Origin: Casuarina equisetifolia
Taxonomy: Eukaryota; Streptophyta; Magnoliopsida; Fagales; Casuarinaceae
Assembly: GCA_028551475.1 (NCBI GenBank)
Contig: CM052356.1
Location: 25,571,884 to 25,635,883 of the forward strand
Reading direction: 5' to 3'
Length of the DNA: 64,000 nt
How positions within the stretch are numbered: position 1 is the first letter of the stretch; each line of letters begins with the position of its first letter. The notes beneath the pieces are model-generated. The model saw only the letters and a list, made by a program, of their open reading frames with translations. It made no database searches and was not told the DNA's origin. Positions 37,273 through 49,873 of the stretch are shown here, piece by piece. The position numbers and the translations under genes were made by a program.

Positions 37273-37929
37273 TGTAGTGACAACAAGCAGTATGAAGCTT
37301 TATAGGTTCCGTTATGCCTTAATTTGAAGCTTAAATTGTGATGCTTAATGGCTTAAGTCTCTAATAAACCAGTTGACCTGCTAGAGAAGCTAATAAGCAG
37401 TATGCAATTACAACAAGGGACAAAGAAATTTACGTGGTTCAACAATGATTGCCTACATCCACAGGTAAAACAGAGGCGATATACTTCACTGTTTTCAGAG
37501 AGAATACAGATCTCATACAATTCAATCTTTGCTTCTTTTCAGGTTCCTAGCACACACCATTTAAGACACACGAGGATGTATTATAAGGCAACCCTTCCAC
37601 TGAGCTTACAAACTTCTATCAACTCTTTCATCTTCCTCTCTTGGACAGAATCTTAATGCACTCGTTTCTGCACTCCGTTTCTTCTCTTCTCTACTTTCTT
37701 CTGCTTACCTATTTCTACACGGTGATGCTTTTCCAGATAGCATGAGAAAACTTTCTTCAACACGGTGTCTATTTGTGCAAACAGCATCTGTCCAACCAAG
37801 AAAGCAGCACCTGTCCCTTGTTCTTTAATCAGAGGTGCTTGCTGCTTTAGCAGCAGAATAGTGAGTGAACTGCTTACTGTTTCAGCAGAACAAGTAGTGA
37901 CTTCTAGCAGATTATGTGCGACGTCTGCA
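37273..37929 (-). repeat. 5' LTR of the Copia element
   Basis: About 657 bases, TG to CA on the element strand (TGCAGACGTCGC to GTTGTCACTACA). It is followed inward by a sequence resembling the initiator-Met tRNA binding site of Copia elements (CAAATCGGAGCCA, where the usual form is TGGTATCAGAGC). Confidence 0.65.
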
Positions 37930-38705
37930 GTTTTTGTAAGAATAAGAGGTAAGCTTATTGTAGTAGCACAAAAGGCCATCAGATATGAATGCATCTAACC
38001 CTTTATTCTTCCTTTTAAAAGACGTAATGACTTCCTAGCGTAACTCGTGTAAGACCTTAATAAAATAATTTCTTCCACTATATTTTCCTCAACTTTCTTT
38101 GTCATGTCGTTTAGGATGCTATCAATCAACAAATACGTTGTTAGTAGCACACACTGTATTAGTCCTCCAGGTTAAAGTGGCTTATACTATATCCTCTACT
38201 ATTCCCATTTTTTAGGCTAATGTAGACGTGTTCCCAAGTTTGAAAACGGAAAATAACATTCTTATTGTGTTAGGACTGAACTTCTGGAAGGCTGAAGATA
38301 TGATATACTTTTAAAATAAAATAAGATACAAGTTTAGATAAGATAAGATAAGATAGAATATTTAGATAGAATTAATCCAGAAAAAGTTGGATTTTCAATA
38401 TTCTTACATAAGACATTTTCATTATCAAAAAATTCTTTGTTTTATTCTATACAAAATTTGTAGTTCCAAATCCAATATCGATGGATCTTCAAGTATCGCT
38501 GACGTCTTGGACAATTCCAAAGCTTCAAAGTTTTACGAATACGCTCATCTGCTATGAATGCAGCACCATTTTATAAGAATGTCCAAAAATTAATTGCTGA
38601 AGAAAAGAAGCATTTAGAAACGTGACATCCAAAACTGGAGCAACAGGGCAATAGTGTAACGAGAAAGGATACGCCCATGGTTGGCAACATCCTTAAAAGC
38701 TACCG
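37930..38705. other. Gap between the Copia element and MATE gene 1
   Basis: No gene recognised. It has a short AAGAT-type repeat near 38337-38356. The bases next to 38705 should be the 3' untranslated region of MATE gene 1; about 100 bases of it match the MATE fragment at 27.95 kb. Confidence 0.45.
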
Positions 38706-41700
38706 TTAATCTTGGGCCTGTGGGCGATCTTCCGGATTAGGAGTTGACCATTTGTTGACGCGAACGCTGGCTTTCTCAGCCTACAAATCCACAAATACAG
38801 GAGATGAATTCACGAAGCTTGTATGTCTTAAGATATTTGCATAAAAGGTGAAAATTTAGTCGATCTATACCTCTTTTTCCCAATCGCAACGCGCTGTTAT
38901 GATAGCTAAAATTACTGTCTGGACGGCTGTCCCACCAAAAATCATTCCACCCCAAATACCCTGGCACACCAAGTAGTTTAAACATGTCAGGAGGAATGCA
39001 ATGTTTAATTCACAAATAGACAGTTGGAAATACTAAACAGCGTGATTGAAGTTTTCTTGCATTCATGTAAACAAATGGGGCCAAAGTAGTGGAAAACAAA
39101 ATTGTTAGGAAGAACATAGATTTACAATTTGGAGGAACTTCCATAATGTACCATCCAGATAAAATAGAAAAAATGACAAGCAATTAAATACTAACCACAA
39201 TGGTAGCATAGTTTTTTGCTAACAGTGGAAGTCCACTTGTCATCTACCATTCATCTAAAAATATTCTCTGTCCACGACTCATCTATTCAATCCCGAATAT
39301 TACCGAACCCACTTCATAAAACACAGGACCAACTGGGTTTGAGCACCTCCCCTACTGGTTCAATGCCACTATATTTGTAGCTAAATTGAAAATTTTCAAA
39401 GGGTTGGGAAAGAAAGCGAGCATAGTATTACCCATTAGGTCCATGTGATTTAACTTCATTGCACTTTTAAATGCTATATCGTGTAATTAACACTACTAAC
39501 AGCCCTGCTTAGGCCAAACCAACCATATAAATAACGACGGGCCCCAATGGAAGGGTTGCACGCACCTTAACTCCCAGTTTGAGAACCCATCCCATTAGAA
39601 TTCCAAGTGGGAGACCAATTATGTAGTAGCAGCCCAGATTTACAAATGCAACCATCGCCTGCCATCCCGACCCGACGGCAACTCCTGCCACAGACAACAA
39701 AAGAGAAATGGCGAGTGGTGAGCTCATCGGTACGCAGGTTTACGGGTTTTTTTTTTTTTTTTGTTCCGGGAGAAATCGGTCAAGGCTACCTGAGAGAACA
39801 GGTTGAACACTGTTGAGGAGAATTGTGACGGCTAACAGGAAAGCAAGGTTATCAACCGCATCTACTACATCATCGCTGGACGTGAATATGTATGCGATCT
39901 TGTTATGGAGGACCATGATTAGGAGGCAGAAGACAAGCCCGATCACAGTTGACTGTCCTACAGAAACGATCGTCGCAAATCTTGCTGCCTTTCCGTTCCC
40001 GGCTCCGAGCTCATTGGCTACCCTTACTCTGCAAAAAGTTAAATTGAGACTCTCAGATCACCCATTTTCCGTGCGTTAATCAAGTTGGAGTAAGCTGTTA
40101 ACCCATCCCCGCTTTTATGAGCGGAAGCGCGGCTTTCATCACGTGATGCAAGCCGCTCTAGGCCGATGAGTCACGCCGGCGAACTGATGAGGGTCAAGCT
40201 CTTCGGTTACCAACTCCGGTTACAGAGTGCATTTATTAGTGGTCACTACTTTTGCCTAGAGGAAGGAGGTCCTCGAATTTGGCAACTCATTAAATGAAAG
40301 CATCTAGTGGCAGAATGAGACTCTACTTTTTGGTTCTTCCAAAGATTGGATTTGTCTTTACGTATCATTAATTTTAGATGTAATCATTAGTACGAAACAC
40401 ACTAATCTGTAGAGTATTATTTTTAATATTCTGCTGGACCAAATCCGGAAACTAAAGCGTACGTGGGAGACCGAGCTGTTTGGTTTAAATGTCATGGCTA
40501 TATGCTGAAACTCTTTTAAGAATTATGTTCGGTGTGAATAATCTACCATAACAAAAAGGTGCTGCGTCTTTTATGAGTTTATGGAGAGAATTCAATAGTC
40601 AACATATTTACACAGTTTGGTATAATTAGGTATTTTAAGGAAATATTTGATTAAATGTTTGACAAAAGTATGGTTTTCTTAGGGTGGGATTGTAGGGACG
40701 CTTTGTTAGGTAAGGATTAGAGGACTCTAAAATTATTTTTAAGAGAGTGAAAATTCGGATAATGTTCGAGAATGAAGACGAAGGGCCTTACTAATTGAAA
40801 TTTAGCTCGTAGTAATTGGTTCGAGTGCCGAAGCATTACCCGGTACCAGCGAAGAAAGCCAGAGGAATCATCAGCTCCCATCCATTAATGGTCATGCTGC
40901 AAAATCCAACACAAACATGCAGAGAAGACGAAGAAATCAAATTCATTGCTTTTGACACACGTATATTATCGGTTTGAGCAGAGGACTGAATTGGAAAAGG
41001 GGGAGAGATTCCCATACCAGACCGACAACGCATCCACGGCGAGAGTGGCATTCTGCAAGAATCCCGTCATCAAGATCAGAATTCTGTAGTACCAATTCTC
41101 CAAGCTGCAAATCGCCAACAACATCCACATAAAGGAAGAATCAGCATAATTGAAAGGAAAAAATAAAAGAAATACGTGAAACAGAGTGAAACAGAGGAAG
41201 ATACCAAAGCATAACCCCAGATGCAGCGGAGAGTTTGAGGAAGTCCCATAGCCCAGTAAACGCTTGCGTCGAGAAACCAGACCATGTGTCGGGACACCCA
41301 CCAAGCGCAACATACCCATACAAACCAAAAACCAAAGACCACCAGGAGATGTCAAGAGCGATAGCCGCACCGACGACCCCAAAATCCAACACATAAACGA
41401 AGAGCCAACTGGTGAAGATATTAATCACTAGACCCGCCAAGGAGACCCAAGCGATCACTAAGGTCTTCAGCTGGGACTGCAAGAATCTCTGCAATGGGAA
41501 CTGAAACGCAAAGCTGAAGTGCAGGGGTATTAGCCAGCAAGCCACCACTCCGGACAACTCCGCCACGTCGTCGGGTTGTCCTAGGAGTTTCAGAAGCGGA
41601 GCAGCGAAGAAGTAAAATGGTAAGAGCACGAAACAGCAGAGGAAGAGCACAATCCATGACCTTTGCAGGTATACTCCCATCATTTGGTACCTCTTCGCTC

Positions 41701-42127
41701 CAAATGCTTGCCCACACAGCGTCTCTAGTGCACTTCCCATCCCCAACTGGTCGCCCCAAAACCCAAAACGGAACGTTAGGGAATGTCAAAATCCACACAC
41801 AAAAACACACAGATTTCGTTCAATTACCAGGAGGCCGAAAGTGAAGCCGACGATGACAGTGTTGGCAATGGAGATGGCAGCGAGTTCAACGTCGCCAAGG
41901 TGCCCGGCAAAGGCTTGGGTGATGACGTTCATGCTGTAGGAAGCGACGCGGCTGAAGATGGAGGGACCCACGATGTGCCATAGCTTCCTGGTTTCTATCC
42001 AGACTCTTGATGATAGGTCTTTTTTTCCTTGATCTTCAGCTATGGCTTTTGATCCAAAGTCTGGGGTTGATTCTGGTAGCAGTGCTAGGTTAAGATCCTC
42101 ATCGTCTCTGCGGATAGCAGTCCCCAT
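38706..42127 (-). CDS. MATE/DTX efflux transporter, copy 1
   Basis: Eight exons on the minus strand: 42127-41828, 41746-41205, 41104-41018, 40896-40840, 40028-39790, 39684-39566, 38960-38871 and 38780-38706. They join in frame through GT-AG introns to 502 aa, the normal family length. The protein begins [11 protein letters not shown] and carries the MATE landmarks [71 protein letters not shown] and ending [17 protein letters not shown]. The family has twelve membrane helices in two six-helix halves and exports organic compounds or metals in exchange for H+ or Na+, at the vacuole or plasma membrane; the substrate cannot be told. The last exon is easy to miss, because reading straight past exon 7 gives an early stop two codons on. 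A paralogue with the same exon layout lies 4.3 kb upstream. Confidence 0.94.
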
Positions 42128-42220
42128 CCAAGAGTTACAAACAGTGTTCGCCAAATAGCCTCAGAAAACGAGAGACAAGAAGGCCTGCGGCGGTGGAATC
42201 TGGAAGGAGAGAGATTAATC

Positions 42221-42227
42221 TAATATA
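42221..42227 (-). promoter_or_regulatory. Candidate TATA box of MATE gene 1
   Basis: The minus strand reads CCCTATATTAG about 95 bases upstream of the start codon, which would give a leader of about 65 nt. Motif and distance only. Confidence 0.4.
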
Positions 42228-42964
42228 GGGTGGACTTGCCGCTGTCGGGATTGAGTGAGTTATGGCGCCACGCTGACCGGTGCAATAAAATATTGTAAAT
42301 CAATATTTCCGAGGTGATTTTTCTAATATCGTATCCACGCAGGTAACTTTCTCAGCATTTAAGTTGTTTTATCTCCTAAACAAGACCGACAAAGTGCGGC
42401 GTAAAGGCAAGATTTTAGACTGACAAAGTGGAAAAGCTGTTCTTCATGTCACTCCTCGATCGATAGTCCTTTGGTGGGTCTTATCTGGAAGGCTAAGCAT
42501 GTGAACGTTAACGACTGCTGTTCGGAGTTCGCGTCTCGGCACGAAACTAGTTCCTGCGGGGTGGTGAATGAGAATCATCCCCATATCTGGTTGACCTCCG
42601 TGGAGCTTTCGACAGGAGACTCGTGGAAGGAAGGGAACTCGTAAAAGGACGAATATTATGGATCTGAGATGTGATTCAGGAACTTTTTTGCGTTATTACC
42701 GTGGTCTTTTTACACAAAAGGGAATCACTATTTACGGCTTGACAGGCCGTAAAGGTCTGAACACAAATTCGCGGCTGCAAGGACGCCAACAATACAATCT
42801 AATTAATGCTTAACATTTATTCATGACGACCTTTCCATCCCGCCCAATGTTATACAGTGAATGTTTATAATTGTTTTTATGGGTAACGAAGGATAACAAT
42901 CCGATATTTCTCACAGTTCCAGATCCTCGGGCTACTAACTTTTCTTTATGCTTGCCACACAGCC

Positions 42965-43031
42965 GTGCAACACGAGGTGATTGAAAGATTTGAAATGGGT
43001 GCAACACGAGGTGATTGAAAGAGTTGAAAAT
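42965..43031. repeat. Tandem duplication of about 34 bases
   Basis: GTGCAACACGAGGTGATTGA plus AAGA(T/G)TTGAAA occurs twice in immediate succession, with one or two differences. Confidence 0.9.
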
Positions 43032-45880
43032 GGGTTACGACACCACAGCGAGCTGACCCTATGGACTGCAGGTCATACCAGGAGAACGTTAGATGTAGCC
43101 GGGCGGAACAGCAAAGACCGTGTATTTTCTACTTTTTTTTACCTAAACACATGTATGTAAGTACGTTCTGGACAAAACCATATACGTTTTGCAAGGAAGA
43201 AAAAGCATCATCAAAATGGAATCGCGTCTAAAACGGTCTGAAAACTGTGATTAACTTGGGGATAAAATCCTCGTCCCCACAAAAACATTTTTTTTTTAAG
43301 GTGTTAGGTCTTGGGGAGTAAGGAGAGAGTGGAAACTGAGAATGGTTGGTGATGTAGAACAAACTAAGACTACGAAACAAATACACCGCCATGGAAAGAG
43401 AGAAAAGGTTGCAATTATTCAGGTCTCGCTCGACAAGTTTGAATGTTAGTTGACGATGCTCTGACTGGGACAACTACAACAATGCTTGCGTGGCAGAGTT
43501 GGAGATTAAGACTATGTTTCTTTACGTTTGTGGGCCATACAATACCCACAACGAGTTGCACTCCAAAATGGTTTTGTATTCTTCTGCTAGAGGAGCTTTG
43601 GCGGCCACGGAACTCCGTCGCTTTGACGAGGAGTTTTCTTGGTCATTCAAAAGACAAAAGGTTGAAGAATATTCCAAGAAATTCAACAAAAAGTTGAATT
43701 GGTAAAATTCAAGAAATTTTAATCTCTATTGTAAATAAAATTTAATTAATTAAAGTGAATTAAAGTCAAACCAAACCTTAGGAATCCATAACCACTACGT
43801 TAGCCATGCAACTCACATGTATCACTGTGATGGTTGGTCACTGTATAAATTTAACATCCTTGTTCTCCCTCCTAGAGCCTCCTTCCCTGTCTAGTCTGGA
43901 GGCAGTATTCGGTGTCAGAGATGCGTCATGAATGACATAAATCGACTAGCTGTAGACATCACCTCTGGATTGTTACGTGACAAGGTGAAAATCGCCTAGA
44001 ATAATGAGCTACCAAACATTCCACACCAATAATAATCGTTGTCAGCAAAGACAAATACTCAACGTCTTTCATGTCGTAATGCAGGTTAAACAGCTTTGTA
44101 TTAATTGCATTAATAGAGTCAAAACAATTGAGCAATAAAAAAACCTAGACAGCTCAAAGTCGATAAAAAAAAGTGCGGGCTTTTGGTTATGGTGCCTGAA
44201 GATGATATACCTGCCGCGGCGCTCTGAAAAACCAAACCAATCAGCAACTATGCAGATATTGAAAAGATTTTGCGTAGTAGATTGAACTTTACACCTTGGA
44301 GTCAAGTGTTGGTATATTAAATGCAGTAGGGAAGCTGCAAATGCAATGTTCCAGCTTTTCAACCGACACAAAACGTTACTCCTAGGTATCTATTTCACCT
44401 TTTTATTTTTTATATCTAAGTTGTTAGCCACTGACCAATGAGCTAAATTCGAGGAAATGCCCCGAAGCCATCAGTAGCAATTCTCCAGATATCGAACATG
44501 AGAGCTATTATTTGGAGCCATATGGACCTATCTTGGATCGTGGGACTATTGTCATCCACCATTCTTTAACCATTTTGACAAGAAGCTCAATTCCTTAGGC
44601 ACAATATTGAATATTGGTGGAACAGTGACATTTTACCTTTCAAGGATTAAACTTAAGATATTTATACCCGGACGTGTTTGCTTACTTATCCCTTGTCATG
44701 TGTGAGACTTTCACCCAGTTGTTACACTTTTCCTTGAATGGAAAGCTTTATTAATCTCATAAATCTTCTCTAGGATCACTTGTACGAGTTATGCGAGTTT
44801 TTACCAATGCTTTTCACCTTCTTTCAAGTTTTAGTTGTGAAAGGGATTTACCATCCATGCATGCACATAATCCCAACTATCTACTATAAAAGAGGTCACT
44901 TGTATCCACCATTTTGTATACTTAAATCATTTTTCTATGTAGACTATGATATAACACGTTAAAAAACCTTTTTATTTTATCAAAGGATGGCAAAGTATGG
45001 AGTTTTCTGCGGGAATCTTAATATCACATCTTTGAGTGCTACTTAACTTTCTCATAAAGATTAACTTACTGATAAGTCTTCTTGTGAGATGATAACACAA
45101 TATTTAGGACACTAATTAACTTTGTCGAGGGAATTGACGCTCCAAGAAATCTTCTAAGGAGGTCACAATATAACATGTAAACTTTTTCTAAACAGATCAG
45201 ATATAAGGAAAACACAAGGTCGTTTATATCATATTTTAACTAATTATAGCTTAAGGATTCTACGCATTTAGGTTAGGAAAATTATCAAAGACATCCAAGG
45301 TCCTTTCTTCCATTTTCTGTTAGTTCGTTGCCTTTTCCATTTGTCTATTAGCTTCTTATTCTTTCTCCCATTATCAATCAGCTTGTTACTCCTTCCATCC
45401 CTATCCGCCAGTGTTAGTAACGTGAGATTATTCAGTTTCAATTGCAGCCAACTGAAGAGGACAAAAATGTATAAAGAAAAGGAATATAAATGTTTTGGAA
45501 GCCAAACCAAAACCTCATACCCAAAACCAATCATGTAAGACTATTAAGAATAGTCCAAAATATATAAAGAAACCAAACCCAAAGACACAAACAAAAACCA
45601 CTTCCAAACTTCAGAGGAATCTGACGTTCGACTACATGCCATTATGTAATTAATCAAGGTCAAATATGCAGCGTCTTGATGCCAACACCATAAAGAGAAA
45701 TCTGTGTAGCAAGTAACATGATCCTGTATCTGCTTGAAAAAAGAATGTTGCTGCAATAACAGAGCACATTCCTGTAAGTGCAGATCCACAAGGTATCATC
45801 CCCTCTAAGCCACCTTGTCCACTGAGTATTCCACGTCCTCAATAAAGAGATTGGTGGCCATACACTTGAGGATCTACTGT

Positions 45881-45882
<2 letters not shown>

Positions 45883-45921
<39 letters not shown>
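45883..45921. repeat. GA dinucleotide microsatellite
   Basis: About 39 bases of uninterrupted GA. Confidence 0.95.
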
Positions 45922-45925
<4 letters not shown>

Positions 45926-46024
45926 TTTGGGGTTTTGGTTGGATCTAGGGTTCAGGGTTTGATTTCCAAATCCTTCTAACCACTGCCCTCAACCACAGGC
46001 AGGAAGAGATCCCTCTTTCACTCT

Positions 46025-46052
46025 TTCTTCTTCTTCTTCTTCTTCTTCTTTT
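46025..46052. repeat. CTT trinucleotide microsatellite
   Basis: About nine CTT units. Confidence 0.92.
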
Positions 46053-46455
46053 CTCCGCTTATTCTTTTACGCAGACCTTTCCCCCTTGATTGAACAGAAT
46101 TAAAGAAAGCTGATTGGCAGAGAACAAGAGGGAACTGATTGATAATATTTCAAACTTAGGGAACTATATGAATACCGAGGAAAGAAAATGGGTTCTGTAT
46201 TGATAATTTTCCTCCTGGGTAATCAGAAAATGATACGGAACATGTAGCAGCAAGACAAGAAATGAACATTCCTTCAAGAAAAATATATTTCTCATATAGC
46301 ATGTCCCCCCCTCCGACCATATACTACACTTAGAACAAAACAATTATGCATGTCGGTATCAGGTCATACTCGAGCTTCACATATGCAGATCAAGACATGT
46401 AGTAGATGAAGAGAATACTCACACTAGTAGTATAAACATCTTGTTGCAGCAGAAA

Positions 46456-49400
46456 TCATGGATATGTTGGGCTGGAGATAGAGGTTGGAAGGTACTCCTT
46501 CGTCACATGAAAATGAGCTTTCTGTGCCTGTTTAGGATGGTTTTATCACAATAATCTTTTCTAGCATTTTTCACAAAGTACCAAATGAAATGCTGTCCAA
46601 GTATCCTACATCAAGCATACCTCTTTTTCCCATTGGCATCTGAGGGTGATGATAGTCAATATCAATGTCTGAACCACAGTTCCACTGATCATTCCGCACC
46701 AGATACCCTGCTCATTCAATTACTGTACATTTAAGACTAAGAAATATTTGATTGCAGCAATGACGACGCTGTCTTCATAACTTCGCAGTTTAACTTCATT
46801 TTATGGCATGGTCATTGCTTCAATCAAATATTTCAGGAACCAAAAAGGGTGTTCTATTAACCATGAGTACCCTCCATGCTGTAGTATTGATAACAATGAT
46901 GGGAAATACCGTAATTCCGAAAGGCAGAAACCAGGCCAAGAAAACCCCGAGCGGAACTCCAACTAAGTAGTAGCTACCTATGTTTATAAAGACCACAATA
47001 GCTTGCCAACCAGATCCAACAGCTACCCCTGCAAAGCAACAGATGGCATCAAAATAAGACAACTTGCATTTCAAATTACCATAACCAAGTGCTTATTCAG
47101 TATCTCACCCGAAAGAACCGGTTGAATGCAATTTAGAAGAATTGTGAGTGCCAATAAAACAGCTAAGTCGTTCACCATTGCAGCAACAGAAGTACTGGAG
47201 GTAAAGATTGTAGCAAGCTTCTCATGAAATGCCAGGATTATTGCTGAAAACAGAAGTCCAACAAAGAGGGAGGTCAATACTGAGACTGTCGCTGCAAACT
47301 TTGCACCTTTTGCATTGCCCGCACCAAGTTCATTAGCTACACGTACCCTGCATCCAGAAAACATAACATGGTGAAAACTAAAAATGAGTGAAGAAAGATG
47401 TTTTCTTTTTCAACGGTAATGCTTAGTGAAAATAAGATAGTTTGTTTTCAAGATCAACTAACATGAGTCCTAAAGAATAGGTCGTGAAAAAAGACATAAA
47501 GATGCCTTTGTCCTATTCAACTGTTTGTAATTTGCTATTTCAGCTCAATACATGTTTACCGGCTCCAAGTGTCGGTTCTAGCTATAGACATAAACCAAAG
47601 ATATACCCAAGATCAACTAACTTCCAATATTGTTTTAAAAATAATCAATCAAAAGTTTGTAAGTTCCATTTGGCCCTAAAATTCCAAGAGAGACACGAAG
47701 CAGAAATTGCTAAAACAGAGATATTGGTTCACAACAAACTCGAGTGCAATTGTGGGTTGTTGTTTGGGGGTGGATGGGAAGAAAAAATATAACAATGGTC
47801 CCTCCAATGCTTGTGTCCAATCCTTAGAACAGAAGGTTATTATTATTTACAGAACCGTGATGGTTAATAACTAGATCAAGTATCATGACTGTTCACTATT
47901 ATTCATCTAGAAATATTCTGACAGGTTTTAGAAAATTTCCAAAGGTGTGTACACAAAAACTGCTAGAATTAGGAATTTACTCCAGCTCAACTAAACTACT
48001 AAACTAAGTTCTAGTCCCAAACTATCATGCTTCAGGTCCGTAGTTGAAAATAGACTTGAAGTGGAAGGAAATCTATGAAGTAAATGAAGCAACCGTATTA
48101 TCTTGATTTCCTATCATCAAATGGTTGACACCGAAATCCCGAACCCTATCCCATAGTTTTCCTTTAACAATTAAAAGCCAGAAGGGCGACAAAATCACAA
48201 GAATTTTTCTAGTAAGTGATATTCAAATACTGAAGAATGGTCAAAATAGAAGAACTGCCTAATTATTTCACACTTCAGAAAGAGAAACAAACCCATATAC
48301 GATGTTGGTTTCAGACATTATTACATCTACTACACAGTATGATGTCTGCACTAGTAAAGAGAAATTTTAACGGGGAAGGTGATTAGAGCTATACTTTAGC
48401 AGGAATTGGTTGGTAATGGACAAGTAAAGCCATAAAGATAATGACACACAAGAACCCTTAATCAACATACTTGAGCATCAATTCTAGATTTTCATAGCTT
48501 ATCCACCTTTTCCCAGTTCAAACGAAAATCACACACATGGACTACCATATCTCGAATGTTTTGCTATTGAAGAGAAGGGAGGAGAGATCTGCAACCAGTA
48601 ACATACCCAGTTGCAGCCAGGAATCCGAGAGGAATCATAGATTCCCATCCAAATATAGTCATGCTGCCAAACGGACCAAAATTTAGAAAAAGTAAGAAGC
48701 AAAAACAAGCAAATAGAATACAAAGAAGAAGCTAGAAACGCACAGTGCAGGAATTCGGACTAACCAGATTGAAAGTGCATCAACTGCAACCTCAGTATGG
48801 TGCAAATACCCAGAAACTACAATCAATATCCTGTAATAGAAATTCTCCAACCTATACACACAAGCACATTTAAAATCCTATCAAACATATAAGAGAAACA
48901 AAGAAAGAGGTAGAGAGTGGAAACACATACGCTAGCATGACCCCAGAAGCCACGGAGAGTTTAGAGAACTCCCAAAGCCCAGAAAACGCTTCATCTGAAA
49001 ACCCTGTCCAAGAGTGAGGGCACCCACCACAAATAGCGTACCCAAAAAGTCCCAAAACGCTCACCCACCACGAGAAATCAAGAGTGAGAGCAGCCCCAAC
49101 AATCCCAACCTTCAGCTTATGAACAAAAAGCCAACTGACAAACAGGTGGACTGCAAGAGCTGCCCCTGAGATCCAAGCAACAACCCCCGTCTTGAGCTGG
49201 CTTTGTAAGAATCTCTGCAATGTAAATTGAAATGGGAAGCTCAGGTGCATCGGGATCAGCCACATTGCCACCACACCCGACTTCTCCGCCACAGCATTTG
49301 ACTGACCGAGAAACTTTAGTATGGGTGCAGCAAAAAAGAACACTGGCAATAACAGAACCGAAAAAAGGAACAGAATAATCCAAGAGCGTTGTAGGTAAAT

Positions 49401-49873
49401 TCCCAGCATGTGGTACTGTTTGGCTCCATATGCTTGGCCACAGAGTGTCTCGAGCGCGCTTGCCATCCCCAGCTGCACCATCCACCTCCCATAAAAATAA
49501 CAAACAGGCCAATAAAGGGGAAACAAAAAAGAAGGAAAATTATAGTTGGAGGGAAATGGTACCGAACCAAGAAACCGAAAGTGAAGGCGATGATGACGGT
49601 GCAGCAGATGGAGATGGCAGCGAGGTCAAGATTGCTGAGATGGCCCGAGAACGCCTGGGTTATGACGGTCATGGAGTACAGAGCCAGCCTGCTGAAGATG
49701 GATGGCCCCGCAATGGCCCATATCTTCTTCGATTCCAACCATGTTCGACTCACAACACTCTCTTCATTCTGCACTATAAGACCCTCTTGCTCTTGCTCTT
49801 GCTCCGTTAGTAGTTCATCTTGCAGTGAGCCTGACACAAACAGAGGATCTTCTTCTTCTTGTCTGATGCCCAT
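46456..49873 (-). CDS. MATE/DTX efflux transporter, copy 2
   Basis: Eight exons on the minus strand: 49873-49568, 49472-48931, 48851-48765, 48663-48607, 47347-47109, 47028-46910, 46707-46621 and 46527-46456. They also sum to 502 aa. Exons 2 to 6 have exactly the same lengths as in copy 1 (542, 87, 57, 239 and 119 nt) and all intron phases agree, so the pair arose by duplication. The N-terminus MGIRQEEEDPLF leads into [63 protein letters not shown] and QWEKEAQKAHFH follow. The N-terminal tail has an acidic Glu/Gln run (LTEQEQEQEG). Protein divergence from copy 1 is considerable, most of all in the membrane helices and the C-terminus, so the duplication is not recent and substrates may differ. 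No breaks seen. Confidence 0.94.

Larger units (their letters stand above)
33168..37929 (-). mobile_element. Old, broken Ty1/Copia LTR retrotransposon with two diverged LTRs
   Basis: Minus-strand fossil. Parts in element order are 5' LTR (37273-37929), gag with a CCHC knuckle (CYHCHKEDHMRIDCPKRK) near 36500-36555, integrase with DDYSRK near 36306-36333, reverse transcriptase with the YKACVVAKIYTQKE block at 34744-34935 and the YVDDM box near 34507-34530, RNase H region (VPYASVVGTIRYA) at 34133-34330, and 3' LTR (33168-33551 recognisable). A GGTAGAGATTGTTGACATGG string at the 3' LTR junction is the usual Copia polypurine tract plus LTR start. The gag-integrase-RT-RNase H order defines Copia. 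The two LTRs differ at many positions by eye and the coding part is broken many times, so the insertion is old. Confidence 0.87.
42228..46455. other. Intergenic region between the two MATE genes
   Basis: About 4.2 kb without a recognisable gene. It holds a tandem duplication at 42965-43031, a GA microsatellite at 45883-45921 and a CTT repeat at 46025-46052. The 43490-43705 plus-strand stretch is open for 71 codons but unassigned. A minus-strand stretch at 45842-45544 is open in two overlapping frames and also unassigned. Confidence 0.45.

Noticed and set aside
40090-40260. GC-rich stretch with inverted-repeat character in MATE copy 1 intron 4, considered as a tRNA
   Set aside because: It does not fold into a cloverleaf with the conserved tRNA boxes. 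It lies inside an intron and needs no separate explanation.
43490-43705. 71-codon plus-strand open frame with a Lys-rich C-terminus
   Set aside because: No recognisable domain, no partner exons and overlapping alternatives in another frame, so it is probably chance.
45544-45842. Overlapping minus-strand frames, one with GQGGLEGMIPCGSALTG
   Set aside because: It looked like part of a membrane protein but no single frame stays open and no family could be named.
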